Shown: piece by piece, positions 16,997 to 25,894 of the stretch | How positions within the stretch are numbered: position 1 is the stretch's first letter | Layout of the letters: each line of letters begins with the position of its first letter | Assembly: GCF_002001045.1 (NCBI RefSeq) | Contig: NZ_MUNR01000012.1 | Coordinates: 1-64,000, forward strand | Length of the DNA: 64,000 nt | From: Rhodanobacter sp. C01 | GTDB lineage: Bacteria > Pseudomonadota > Gammaproteobacteria > Xanthomonadales > Rhodanobacteraceae | Direction: 5' to 3' | Made by a program: the position numbers and the translations under genes | Notes under the pieces: model-generated | What the model saw: the letters and a program-made list of their open reading frames with translations, nothing else | Told to the model about the DNA's origin: nothing | Database searches by the model: none

Positions 16997-17598
16997 GGCT
17001 TTGGTCCCGTTCCGGGATGGGACAGCAGGAGTACGTGAGGGTCCACCCGCACGCCGCTGCGTGCGACAGAATCCAGATTGGTCTTGAAGCGAACGGTGTC
17101 CGCATCCTCCACATACAGGCAGAACATGCTACCCGCCGCGCAGACAGCATCCGCATCGCTGATGCTGAGCACGGGGTGCCCGGACAGTTGCTCGAATATC
17201 TTCAGGCGCTGCGCGTCCGTGACTGCACCGAGATAGACCACGTTGCAATCGCGGCCGAGGCGGGGATCATCGATATCCATCTGTCGCGCGATGATCTTCA
17301 ATCCCTCGGACGCCAGTGCTCCATTCAAGAGATCACCGGCATACAACGGCTTGGCCAACACGCACAGCTGCAGCTGCTGAAGGCTGATCGGCCATTGCGT
17401 ATAGCTGATGATCCCGAGCACAACTTCGGTAACGGCGTGGGCTCGACGGGCCATGAGCGGGGGAGGAGTCGCTACGGCCTGCGCAAATGCAGCGCCAGTG
17501 CAGCTCAGCCAGAGCAGGAGCATGCCGAGCAGGCTGACCTCCCAGTGATGCCATCTACCGAAGTATCGGGCAGTCGCAATGTGCGATGGCATCCTCAT
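16993..17598 (-). CDS. yfiR: YfiR-family periplasmic repressor of the diguanylate cyclase
   Basis: A 201-residue DUF4154/YfiR protein with a signal peptide (hydrophobic SLLGMLLLWLSCTGAAFAQA, cleaved near residue 40). It contains the cysteines expected of the family: one in LQLCVLAK, one in GRDCNVVYLG, and the pair AVCAAGSMFC seven residues apart, matching the C145-C152 redox pair of Pseudomonas YfiR. It holds YfiN inactive through its periplasmic domain until the redox state changes or YfiB captures it. First gene of yfiRNB, with a promoter-like region and palindrome just upstream. Confidence 0.85.
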   Translation of the reverse strand: MRMPSHIATARYFGRWHHWEVSLLGMLLLWLSCTGAAFAQAVATPPPLMARRAHAVTEVVLGIISYTQWPISLQQLQLCVLAKPLYAGDLLNGALASEGLKIIARQMDIDDPRLGRDCNVVYLGAVTDAQRLKIFEQLSGHPVLSISDADAVCAAGSMFCLYVEDADTVRFKTNLDSVARSGVRVDPHVLLLSHPGTGPKP

Positions 17599-17612
17599 GA
17601 AAGCCCATTAAA

Positions 17613-17625
17613 GTGTGATCCACAC
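17613..17625. promoter_or_regulatory. palindrome at the yfiRNB transcription start
   Basis: GTGTGATCCACAC: 5-bp inverted arms around ATC, 15 bases upstream of the yfiR ATG and over the predicted transcription start. A plausible operator, with no known cognate regulator. Confidence 0.35.
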
Positions 17626-17628
17626 CTC

Positions 17629-17656
17629 ATTTTAGCAAAATATTCGGTCTTGTCGG
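17629..17656 (-). promoter_or_regulatory. predicted promoter of yfiRNB
   Basis: On the minus strand CCGACA (-35, 17656-17651) and TAAAAT (-10, 17634-17629) are 16 bases apart, about 30 bases upstream of the yfiR start, in a locally AT-rich stretch. Confidence 0.4.
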
Positions 17657-18190
17657 GCTTTACAGGTCGCAGGAACGGGAGCGCGAGGACGGGTCGAAGC
17701 GTTCGACAGCTTGGATCGACCGCGATGCACGTCACCAGGTCCCCGGGTTTCATCCACGATGACGAAGCATTCCCAGGGATGATCAGCCGGGTGGTTCGAC
17801 ACCGGCAGGAACCCGGAGTGGGCAGGTACGAACGATGCGAAAAGCGATCGGAAGCCGGTGCGTGAGGCGCAGCTGCCCGGAGATATTGAACAGGCTCTCA
17901 CGCATGCGTGCCTTTCGTTGCCTGACATTCCCGCGTTGCGTGCAAAGCGGCGCTCCAGCTTCAGTGCGCGTCCCGCAAAATCAGTGCCTCCAGATTCTGG
18001 ACATGGTGTAATGGACTGGCCGATCCACACGTTCACCGGCTGATCCGCGTGCTGATGGTCGTCGCTGACCGACATCAGCAGCTGGCTGCGATGGCAAAGT
18101 GTGAATCGGCCGGCTCTGGGATCTGGTCGCTCTCCGCCATGGTTGGCCATAATTCCGGACATCATCGAAAGCGGTTGATTCACCTATGCC
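17657..18190. other. gene-poor stretch between yfiR and the secreted protein
   Basis: About 530 bases of high-GC sequence with no supported gene. One long minus-strand frame (17632-18183) is open, but its translation is rich in H/R/P/C with no hydrophobic core, recognisable domain or ribosome-binding site, so I read it as chance. The stretch could be a decayed gene; nothing in either strand is recognisable. Confidence 0.5.
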
Positions 18191-18212
18191 GCTATAACAG
18201 GGAGATATACAG

Positions 18213-19019
18213 ATGAAGTCTCGTTCCATCAGGTTCGTTGTCACCGTATCGCTGGTCATGCTGGGCGCCGTATCGCTCCCGTTGCTCAGTGTTTCCAATG
18301 CTTTTGCACAGGCCTCGGATGCTGCCTCGGCCGCGCCGATGACCAATGCGGATGTCGTCAAGCTGGCCAAGCTGGGTTTCGACAGCGACGTGATCAAGTC
18401 GAAAATCGACCAGGCACCCGCCGTCGATTTCAAGCTTGGGATCAATGACCTCGGGAACCTGAAGCACGCTGGGGTGCCGCAGGATGTGATTTCCGACATG
18501 CTCAAGCGCGCCAGCGGTGGCGGTGCTTCTGCCGCCGGCCCGGGGAGAAGTGGTTCGATGGGCGCCGAGGGCATGGCGGCGATGAAAATGGGCGATGTCA
18601 CGATGGCCACGAAGGACGGCAATGTGCGCCTGCTCGGCATCAACGGCACCATCAGCACAAGGAATGCCTTCGTCACCGTTCTGGAGTTTCAGGACTATCC
18701 GGGCACTGCAGCTACGGTGCGCACGCACGACAGACGGCCGTCGTTCACCGTGTACTCGATGAACAACCCGCGTGGCTCGATCTATATTGCTTCGCTCGAT
18801 GTAAACAGCGGCGATCAGAACCGTTCGCTGAAGATGGGTAACAGCGGGTTCGGCAGCATCAAGAACGCAGGCGCCCCGGACAAGGACAACCAGATCCCTT
18901 ATGACGCGGTCCAGATCGACAATGGCAACCAGTGGCGACTGACGCCGACCAAGGATCTGAAGCCCGGTGAGTATGGTGTGCTCCACGGCTCGTTGTACGA
19001 CTTCGGCGTCGATCCGTGA
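18213..19019 (+). CDS. secreted hypothetical protein with a TNADVVKL-type N-terminal motif
   Basis: 268 residues. The signal peptide ends at about residue 33 (...NAFAQA). The mature N-terminus carries MTNADVVKLAKLGFDSDVI and a second helical repeat (INDLGNLKHAGVPQDVISDML). This short helical motif recurs at the start of many unrelated exported bacterial proteins, and its role is unknown. A glycine/alanine-rich linker (about 105-125) leads to a beta-rich C-terminal domain (VRLLGINGTISTRNAFVTVL...). ORF length and ribosome-binding region (GGGAGATATACAG) support it. It is monocistronic, followed by a strong terminator. Function not assignable. Confidence 0.85.
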   Translation: MKSRSIRFVVTVSLVMLGAVSLPLLSVSNAFAQASDAASAAPMTNADVVKLAKLGFDSDVIKSKIDQAPAVDFKLGINDLGNLKHAGVPQDVISDMLKRASGGGASAAGPGRSGSMGAEGMAAMKMGDVTMATKDGNVRLLGINGTISTRNAFVTVLEFQDYPGTAATVRTHDRRPSFTVYSMNNPRGSIYIASLDVNSGDQNRSLKMGNSGFGSIKNAGAPDKDNQIPYDAVQIDNGNQWRLTPTKDLKPGEYGVLHGSLYDFGVDP

Positions 19020-19054
19020 TGCCATCGGCTGCATAAACAGCCGGATCGGATTGA

Positions 19055-19090
19055 ACGAGAAACCCCGCCTCGCGCGGGGTTTTTCGTTGA
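19055..19090 (+). terminator. intrinsic terminator after the secreted protein
   Basis: ACCCCGC (19062-19068) pairs with GCGGGGT (19074-19080) over a 5-base loop, followed by a T-run. An outer AACGA...TCGTT pairing extends the stem, and A-rich sequence on the other side makes it potentially bidirectional. Confidence 0.85.
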
Positions 19091-19303
19091 AAAGGTATCA
19101 GGGGATATTTCATTCGCGACCATGCCGGCTCTTGGAGTAAGGCCGATATGGCCTGTACTGATCGTGGAGACTCAGGTCAGAGTGCAAGGCAGCGAACCAG
19201 GTCCTGATCGAGTACGAATTGCGGCTTTCCGATAACCGATGCGTCCCGGCTCAGTTCGGTGGGTAAGATGATGGTTCCGTCACCGCTCCGGCACTCATCA
19301 GCC

Positions 19304-20509
19304 ATGTATTCCAGAATCTGCGTCGGCCTGCTTGCGACTGCATTCGGCCTGGTCTTCCCCCCGCCATCGGCCGCCGGCGAACAGGCTGCACCATCCATCG
19401 GCCGGCAACGCGAGGCGGTACTGTTCTGGCCCCAGGCGCAACGCGAGGCGCAGTTCCGGCGGATGTACGAGCTGTTTCCCAGTGATCGGGCCGCACACGG
19501 TACACCTGTGCATGCGCTACCGCAGGGCAAGCCGCTGGCGCTGGGCGGGCAGGGGACGTCGGGGTTGTTGGCCAGTTACATGGACGAACACCATCTTGCC
19601 GGTGTGATGGTGCTGCAGCACGGGCGCGTCCGCCTGCAGCGCTATGCATTGGGTTTCACGCCCCAGCAGCGCTGGGAGTCGTTCTCGGTGGCCAAGTCGG
19701 TCACCTCCACCCTCCTCGGGATTGCACTGCAGCGTGGCGACATCCACAGCATGGACGACACGCTGGGCACGTACATTCCGGAACTACGCGACAGCGCCTA
19801 CAACAAGGTCACCGTGCAGCAACTGCTGACGATGACCTCCGGCGTGCACTGGAACGAGGATTACGCCGATGCCAAATCGGACGTGGCACAGATGTATCTG
19901 GGCGCCTGCGCCGACAGGCAGGCGCATATCGTGACGTTCCTGCGCAAACAGCCGCGGCAATGGCCGGCCGGCACGCACTGGAACTACAACACCGCGGAAA
20001 CCGACCTGCTCGGCATCCTGGTACAGCGGGCCACGCACCGCTCACTGGCCGCATATCTCTCGCAGACGATCTGGCAGCCGTACGGCATGGCCGCCGATGC
20101 GTACTGGATCAAGGACGAATGCGATGGCAGCGACACCGGCGGCAGCGGGCTGTCGGCCACGCTGGGCGATTACGCGCGGCTGGGCCAGTTCATGCTCGGC
20201 GGTGGCCGCATCGCCGGCAAGCCGGTGGTCGCCAAGGCGTGGCTTGAGGGGGCGCTGCGTCGCCAGGAAAACGTCGACGAGCCGGATCGCGGCTACGGCT
20301 ATCTGTGGTGGACCGAGAGCGACGGCAGTTATGCCGCAATCGGCATCTTCGGCCAGATGGTCTACGTCGATCCCACGCGCCAGCTGGTGATCGCCCAGGT
20401 GGGCGCGTGGCCGCATGCAACTTCCGACGAACTGGTTGCCGCGCGGCGCGAGTTCGTGGCCGCAGTCAAGCGTGCGGTGGACGCGGAGTCGAAGAAGTCG
20501 ACACACTGA
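19304..20509 (+). CDS. secreted beta-lactamase-family serine hydrolase
   Basis: About 401 residues with a signal peptide (MYSRICVGLLATAFGLVFPPPSAAG). Class C beta-lactamase/esterase fold: the SxxK nucleophile is in FSVAKSVTSTLLG, the YxN motif in WNYNTAETDLLG, and the third motif region is RGYGYLWWTE. The family includes D-amino-acid peptidases, esterases and carboxypeptidases; hydrolysis of beta-lactams is not implied. The frame is open to a GTG at 19259, but ATG 19304 puts the signal peptide first. The 220 bases between the preceding terminator and this start hold nothing I can identify. A second family member lies at 22557. Confidence 0.88.
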   Translation: MYSRICVGLLATAFGLVFPPPSAAGEQAAPSIGRQREAVLFWPQAQREAQFRRMYELFPSDRAAHGTPVHALPQGKPLALGGQGTSGLLASYMDEHHLAGVMVLQHGRVRLQRYALGFTPQQRWESFSVAKSVTSTLLGIALQRGDIHSMDDTLGTYIPELRDSAYNKVTVQQLLTMTSGVHWNEDYADAKSDVAQMYLGACADRQAHIVTFLRKQPRQWPAGTHWNYNTAETDLLGILVQRATHRSLAAYLSQTIWQPYGMAADAYWIKDECDGSDTGGSGLSATLGDYARLGQFMLGGGRIAGKPVVAKAWLEGALRRQENVDEPDRGYGYLWWTESDGSYAAIGIFGQMVYVDPTRQLVIAQVGAWPHATSDELVAARREFVAAVKRAVDAESKKSTH

Positions 20510-20532
20510 CCAGACGACATCCGTACAGACGT

Positions 20533-21618
20533 CTATTTCGTCAACGGAAGGATGCGCTCCTTGAGCATCTTGTATTCGGCCTCCACGACATCCTGGTTGG
20601 GATCGTGGCCGGCATGTTCGAGTACCACCATGTACTTCTGCGGTGCCTTCAGGCTGTCGTAGTAGCGTTGGGCTACGTCGAGCGTGGCCAGCAAGTCGTG
20701 TGCGCCCTCGACGAAGAACATCGGGATCGCGAAGTTGGTGCCCAGCTTGGGCAGGTCGACCTGCGAGAACATGCCGTCGCCGTGCATGCCGACGAAACTC
20801 AGGAAGGAATAATCCTCCCCAGCCTCGTAGTCGGCCAGCGCCTTGGGCGTCGCATATTCAGCAGCCGGCTTCCACCATGTCGCCGGTGCTGGTGTGGTTA
20901 GGTGGGCCTCGAACTTGCGCATCACGCGGCGTACCTTGCCAAAGCTTCGCGGGTCGGTCCACGGCGGCGTGCCCACATCTTCCAGTACCGCGAGCGCGGT
21001 TTTGTCGTTGGTGGTATGCGCCAGAGCGAGCAGGCCGGCATAACTGATTGCCTGGTTTTCGCGATAGCTGACCACCTGCGACGTGCCGAGGTAGGCGTAG
21101 AACAGTTCGGGATGGGCCTTGGCCATGTACACGCCGAGGATCGAACCCCACGAACTGCCCCACAAGATCACTTTCTTCTTGCCGTAGCGGTGGGTGAGGT
21201 AGGCTGCTAGCTCGTTGCCGTCATCGCTCATCTGCTTGAGCGTGAGCATCACGCCGGGTGCCGGTGGACTGCGGCCGTAGGTCATGCCGGCACCGCGCTG
21301 GTCCCATTGCACGAGGGTGAAGTCCTTGCTCCAGGCGCCATAGACTGCATCCGAGTAGGGACTGAGCGGATTGCCCGGGCCGCCGCTGATGAACAGGATG
21401 ATCGGGTTGGCGCAACTGTCGCCCTTGACCGTGATCCACTGCTCGATGCCACCGATCTGAACGAAGCCCTTCTCGTCAAGCTTTCCCTCTTTCGCGGAAG
21501 CGCAGGCGGGTGAGATACCGGCATCGTTCGCTGCCTTGGCGGAAGGCGGCGCGGCGAGCGTGGCCTGCGCAAATGCATACAGCAGCATGGCCAGACAAAC
21601 ACGGGATAACTTGAACAC
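20533..21618 (-). CDS. secreted alpha/beta hydrolase, proline iminopeptidase-like
   Basis: About 361 residues. GTG 21618 is chosen because GGAAGA lies 8 bases upstream and the protein then begins with a signal peptide (VFKLSRVCLAMLLYAFAQATLAA); an ATG at 21681 is an alternative. Catalytic features: oxyanion motif SGGPGNPL, the WDQRGAG motif typical of proline iminopeptidases (peptidase S33), the nucleophile elbow WGSSWGSILG, and a C-terminal His in EHAGHDPN. It probably releases N-terminal residues from short peptides, or acts as an esterase, in the periplasm. It converges with the serine hydrolase gene, 23 bases apart. Confidence 0.85.
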   Translation of the reverse strand: MFKLSRVCLAMLLYAFAQATLAAPPSAKAANDAGISPACASAKEGKLDEKGFVQIGGIEQWITVKGDSCANPIILFISGGPGNPLSPYSDAVYGAWSKDFTLVQWDQRGAGMTYGRSPPAPGVMLTLKQMSDDGNELAAYLTHRYGKKKVILWGSSWGSILGVYMAKAHPELFYAYLGTSQVVSYRENQAISYAGLLALAHTTNDKTALAVLEDVGTPPWTDPRSFGKVRRVMRKFEAHLTTPAPATWWKPAAEYATPKALADYEAGEDYSFLSFVGMHGDGMFSQVDLPKLGTNFAIPMFFVEGAHDLLATLDVAQRYYDSLKAPQKYMVVLEHAGHDPNQDVVEAEYKMLKERILPLTK

Positions 21619-21709
21619 GGTCGGTCTTCCAATGAATGAGGCGACAAACCGCCGCCTTCGCATCATACGGAACGCCGTCAATCAAAAGGAGCCGTTGTCA
21701 GTAAAGTAA

Positions 21710-21739
21710 GAAGCCCGACGCATCAACGCGCCGGGCTTC
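21710..21739 (-). terminator. intrinsic terminator of the PepSY-like gene
   Basis: GAAGCCCG (21710-21717) pairs with CGGGCTTC (21732-21739). On the minus strand it is followed by the T-rich TTACTTTACT, 22 bases past the PepSY-like stop codon. Confidence 0.7.
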
Positions 21740-21761
21740 CGTGATCGACAGGACGCAAAAA

Positions 21762-22262
21762 TCAGTCGCGCGACTTGGCCACCACACTGCCATCGTCCGG
21801 ATCGACCAGCAGGTCGACATCATCACCATGCGGTGTCTTGGCTTCGGCAGCCCACAAGCCTTCGTCGAACTTCACATCCTTGATGTTCTGGTAGCCGGCG
21901 GTGGCCAGCTTGGCGCTGATCTCGTCCTTGTTGAGCTTGGACGGTGCATCGGCCGCATACACTTTGCCGTTGACCGGCCCAACCGCAAGCTTGACCCATT
22001 TCTTGTTGCCGCCGCGGGCCTCGCTGCGCCATACACCGTCCTTGAATTTCAGGCCCTTCACTTCCTTGTAGCCGGCGTTGGCGATCGATGTCTTGACGGC
22101 ATCCTCGGTCGACCCGCCGGTGGGCGGCTGGGCCGGCCACAACATGGTCACCGTCGTGGTCGTGGTACTGGTGGTAGACCGGGCGGTGGCAGGCATGTTC
22201 TGCGCGAGGGCAGCGCCGCAAACCGACAGTCCAATCAACAGGGGAAGCATGCGCTTGATCAT
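21762..22262 (-). CDS. secreted PepSY-like protein with a duplicated domain
   Basis: About 166 residues. ATG 22262 has a near-perfect ribosome-binding site (AAGGAG, 5 bases upstream) and opens a signal peptide (MIKRMLPLLIGLSVCGAALAQ). After a Thr/Ser-rich linker (STTSTTTTTVT) come two similar units: GYKEVKGLKFKDGVWRSEAR with VNGKVYA, and GYQNIKDVKFDEGLWAAEAK with DDGSVVA. This is the pattern of PepSY/BLIP-fold domains that bind or inhibit periplasmic proteins. It sits between two secreted serine hydrolases and a peptidase-like hydrolase, so a regulatory or inhibitor role is conceivable but unproven. Confidence 0.8.
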   Translation of the reverse strand: MIKRMLPLLIGLSVCGAALAQNMPATARSTTSTTTTTVTMLWPAQPPTGGSTEDAVKTSIANAGYKEVKGLKFKDGVWRSEARGGNKKWVKLAVGPVNGKVYAADAPSKLNKDEISAKLATAGYQNIKDVKFDEGLWAAEAKTPHGDDVDLLVDPDDGSVVAKSRD

Positions 22263-22556
22263 GGGGACTCCTTGAGTGTTGAAACGGATCGGTGTCGCCT
22301 GCTTGTGCAGGCGTCGTTCCGATGCACGGGTCTGCGGATGACACTCATCGCCGACTTGCGCAGTCAGCATGGGACCACCGTGTTCAGGACGATGGCGTGA
22401 AAGTACGCGTGACTTTCAGGTGAAGGAAAGGGTGGGTTCATGTATGCCGACATTGATATGCTGGACGGAGATGTGTCCCACAGTGCTGGCCCCTTCAGGG
22501 AGAAGGTGAGCATCGCCTGCTGAAATTAAGCGCAACGAACTCGCACGGGAGTCGGC

Positions 22557-23954
22557 ATGGTTTCTCGCACGATCAAGATCGTCATCGGCACGCTGGCAGC
22601 GGTGTCGGCTGTTTTCGCGGTTTTCATGGTGGTGTCCGGCAGGGATCTTTTCCATGTCGCCACCAATTCGATCAGCCGTTCGTTATGCACGGCAGCATTC
22701 GTGTCGCACGTTGACCCGGACCGGATGTTCAAGGAAGAACAACTGCCCAACATGCGCAGCGTGGGATGGGCCATGCGCTTTCATGTCGATCCCGACAGGC
22801 ACGAAGTACGTACCACGGTACTGGGCGCTTTTGGTGCGCGCGCCGTATACAGGGATGGGCTGGGATGCGTGCTTGTGCATGGCGACGACAGCGTGCCCGA
22901 CGCAGCCGGCTTCAAGGGCGCTCCCATCGCCAGCGCATTCCCCGAGCCGGGTGTCGTGGAACCCGGCGATCCGGCCTTGCGCCGTGCCCTCGATCTTGCC
23001 TTTGCGGAGCCTGACCCGGCCTCACCCCGACTGACCAAGGCCATCGTCGTTTTGCACGACGGCAAGCTTATCGCCGAGCGTTACGCTCCGGGTTACGGGC
23101 CGGAGACGCCGATCTGGGGGCATTCGCTGACGAAGTCGATCACCAATGCACTGATCGGCATCAACGTGCGTCAAGGCAAATTGCGGATCGATCAGGCAGC
23201 ACCGATCGCGGCGTGGAGCGCACCGGATGATCCGCGTCATGCGATCACGATCGATCAGTTGTTGCGCATGGAGAGTGGCCTGCCTTTCGATGAAACCGAC
23301 AATCCGGTCAATCCCATGTCGCGCATGTTTTTCCTGGAGAACGACATGGCCGGCTATGCGGCGACGGTACCGCTGGTTCATCCGCCAGGCACCGCATGGG
23401 CGTACAGCAACCTGGGCTATGTGTTGCTTTCGCGCATAGCCATGGATGCGGCCGGGGCAGGTGACGCGGTAGCCGCCGAGCGTTTCGTGCGCAACGCATT
23501 GTTCGCGCCGCTGGGCATGCGCAACGCTGTCATCGAAACCGATCTCGCCGGCACGCCGGTCGGTTCAAGCCACGTCTATGCATCAGCGCGGGATTTCGCA
23601 CGGTTCGGTCAGCTCTATCTGGATGACGGTGTAGTCGACGGAAAGCGCATCCTCCCTGAAGGATGGGTCTCCTACAGCCATTCCCAGACGCTCAAGACCG
23701 GTTACGGCGCGGGCTTCTGGACCAACCTGGTGAACGAAGGCAGCGTGCCGGTCTGGGATGCTCCCTGGGGCATCCCCCAATTGCCGAAAGACATGTTCTA
23801 TGCGCGTGGCGCATTCGGGCAATACATCATCATCGTGCCGTCCGAGCGGCTGGTGGTCGCGCGCCTCGGCATCACCGTCCATGGCAGCACCGGCATCGGC
23901 GACGTTGTTGCGAAAATCATTGCGGCGTTGCATCAGCAGGCGGTACAGCCGTAG
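22557..23954 (+). CDS. beta-lactamase-family serine hydrolase, membrane-anchored or exported
   Basis: 465 residues. Start at ATG 22557, supported by GGGAG 6 bases upstream; the N-terminal hydrophobic stretch (IKIVIGTLAAVSAVFAVFMVV) is a signal anchor. The SxxK motif is in HSLTKSITNALIGI, the Y-x-N motif in WAYSNLGYVLLSRI, and the C-terminal part ends with the usual GQYIIIVPSERLVVARLG strand. It is related to the gene at 19304 but longer, with an extra N-terminal region of about 130 residues. Substrate unknown; members of this family trim peptides or act as esterases. Confidence 0.88.
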   Translation: MVSRTIKIVIGTLAAVSAVFAVFMVVSGRDLFHVATNSISRSLCTAAFVSHVDPDRMFKEEQLPNMRSVGWAMRFHVDPDRHEVRTTVLGAFGARAVYRDGLGCVLVHGDDSVPDAAGFKGAPIASAFPEPGVVEPGDPALRRALDLAFAEPDPASPRLTKAIVVLHDGKLIAERYAPGYGPETPIWGHSLTKSITNALIGINVRQGKLRIDQAAPIAAWSAPDDPRHAITIDQLLRMESGLPFDETDNPVNPMSRMFFLENDMAGYAATVPLVHPPGTAWAYSNLGYVLLSRIAMDAAGAGDAVAAERFVRNALFAPLGMRNAVIETDLAGTPVGSSHVYASARDFARFGQLYLDDGVVDGKRILPEGWVSYSHSQTLKTGYGAGFWTNLVNEGSVPVWDAPWGIPQLPKDMFYARGAFGQYIIIVPSERLVVARLGITVHGSTGIGDVVAKIIAALHQQAVQP

Positions 23955-23983
23955 CCATGCCGCGCGGCTGTGTCGCCGATCGT

Positions 23984-25756
23984 TCAGGCCACAAACTGCA
24001 GCCGCGCCAGCTCCGCGTACAAGCCACCTTCGGCCAGCAGGCTTTCGTGCGTGCCCTGCGCCACGATGCGACCACCGTCGAGCACGACGATGCGGTCGGC
24101 GCGTTGCACGGTGGCGAGGCGGTGGGCGATGACCAGGGTGGTACGGCCTTTTTCGAGGCGTTCGAGGGCCTGCTGGATCGCCGCTTCGGATTGCGCATCC
24201 AGTGCGGAGGTGGCTTCGTCGAGCAGCAGCAGCGGCGCATCGCGCAGGATCGCGCGGGCGATCGCAATGCGCTGGCGCTGGCCGCCGGACAGGCGCACGC
24301 CGCGTTCGCCCATCTCGGCCTCATAGCCGTCGCTGAGTGCGCTGATGAAGTCGTTCGCCTCGGCAGCGCGTGCGGCCACGCGCACTTCCTCGTCGCTGGC
24401 GCCTTCGCGGCCGAAGCGGATGTTGTCGGCGGCGCTGCCGCTGAAGATCACCGTTTCCTGCGGCACCAGCGCGATCGCGCCGCGCAGGTCGTCGAGCTTC
24501 ACCGCGCGCAGGTCGATGCCGTCGATGCTGATGCGGCCCGACTGCGGATCGTAGAAGCGCAGCAGCAGTGCGAACACCGTACTCTTGCCGGCACCGGACG
24601 GGCCGACTAGGGCGACGGTTTCACCGGGGCGCACCTCGAGCGTGAAATCGTGCAGCGCGGCGGTGTCGGGGCGCGTGGGATAGTGGAAGCTCACGCCGTC
24701 GAAGCGCAGCGCGCCACTGACCGGCCGCGGCAGCGCCATCGGCTGCGCCGGGTCGACGATCTCGGCACGTTCGTCGAGCAGTTCGCCCAGGCGTTCCATC
24801 GCGCCGGCCGCACGCAGCACGTCGCCCCACACTTCGGACAGGCCGGCAACCGAGCCGGCCGCGAACACCGCATAAAGCACGAACTGGCCAAGCACGCCGG
24901 GGTCCAGCGTACCGGCCAGCACATGACGGGCACCGGCCCACAGCACCAGGGTGATCGCGCCGAACACCAGCACGATCACCGCCATCGTCAGCAGCGCGCG
25001 CATGCCGATGCGTCGCCGCGCGGTGGCCAGCGCACGCATTATCGCGTTGCTGTAGCGGGCGCTCTCGATGTTCTCGCGCGCATACGCCTTCACCGCGGTG
25101 GAAGCGTTGAGGGTTTCGTTGGCGATCGCCGCCGCGTCGGCGAGGCGATCCTGGCTGGCGCGCGAGAGCTTCTGCACCCGCCGGCCGAACACCAGGATCG
25201 GCAGCATCACGGCGGGGATCACCAGGGCAGTGAGACCGGCCAGCGACGGTGCCGTCCACACCATCGCCACCGCCGCGCCGATCAGCATCACTGCACTGCG
25301 CAGCGCCACCGATACGCCCGAGCCGATCAGCGCCTGCACCACTTCGGTGTCTGCACTCAGGCGCGACAGCAGCTCGCCGACGCGGCTGCGCTCGAAGAAA
25401 CTCACGTCCAGCCGGATCACCTGCGCGTACAGCGTCTTGCGCAGGGAGGCGAGCGCCCGTTCGCTGAGCAGGGTGATGCAGAAGTAGCGTGCCGCGGTGG
25501 CGACGGCGAGCACCAGCGCCACGCCGAACAACGCGATGAAGGTCTCGTTGATCACCGCCTGGCTTGAATGCCCGAAACCCTTGTCGATGATGTGGCGGAA
25601 TGCCAGCGGCAGCACCAGCGAGGCGCCCGACGACAGGCCCAGGAAGACCAGCCAGCCGATGGCCAGCGCGCGATGCGGTTTCAGGAACGGCCACAGTCCA
25701 CGCAGGGCGCCGATGCGACGGGTAGGGCGGGCGGTGTTGCTGGTGGCGTTGCTCAT
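23984..25756 (-). CDS. MsbA-type ABC exporter (fused permease-ATPase)
   Basis: About 590 residues. Six transmembrane helices lie in residues 25-315 (first: ALAIGWLVFLGLSSGASLVLPL). The ATPase domain has Walker A GPSGAGKST, Q-loop, signature LSGGQRQRIAIARA, Walker B LLLLDEATSALD and the switch His in VIAHRLATVQ. A half-transporter that dimerises, exporting lipid, drug or peptide. The start at 25756 (MSNATSNTARPTRRIGALRG) is chosen over an upstream frame extension. It stands alone, divergent from neighbours, so the substrate cannot be guessed from context. Confidence 0.93.
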   Translation of the reverse strand: MSNATSNTARPTRRIGALRGLWPFLKPHRALAIGWLVFLGLSSGASLVLPLAFRHIIDKGFGHSSQAVINETFIALFGVALVLAVATAARYFCITLLSERALASLRKTLYAQVIRLDVSFFERSRVGELLSRLSADTEVVQALIGSGVSVALRSAVMLIGAAVAMVWTAPSLAGLTALVIPAVMLPILVFGRRVQKLSRASQDRLADAAAIANETLNASTAVKAYARENIESARYSNAIMRALATARRRIGMRALLTMAVIVLVFGAITLVLWAGARHVLAGTLDPGVLGQFVLYAVFAAGSVAGLSEVWGDVLRAAGAMERLGELLDERAEIVDPAQPMALPRPVSGALRFDGVSFHYPTRPDTAALHDFTLEVRPGETVALVGPSGAGKSTVFALLLRFYDPQSGRISIDGIDLRAVKLDDLRGAIALVPQETVIFSGSAADNIRFGREGASDEEVRVAARAAEANDFISALSDGYEAEMGERGVRLSGGQRQRIAIARAILRDAPLLLLDEATSALDAQSEAAIQQALERLEKGRTTLVIAHRLATVQRADRIVVLDGGRIVAQGTHESLLAEGGLYAELARLQFVA

Positions 25757-25894
25757 GGGTTCTCGCAAGGTGGATCGCGGGTGCTGTCCACGCACCAGGC
25801 GCAGGCAATGCCATCTAACGTGGGGCACATGGTCGCCGATTCAATCCGTGCGATGCCGTCGAATCGTCATGTGACGTGGCAGCCTCCGGGTTCG

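Noticed and set aside
17632-18183. 183-residue minus-strand frame upstream of yfiR
   Set aside because: Composition is rich in H/R/P/C with no hydrophobic core, no domain and no ribosome-binding site; it runs over the yfiR promoter region.
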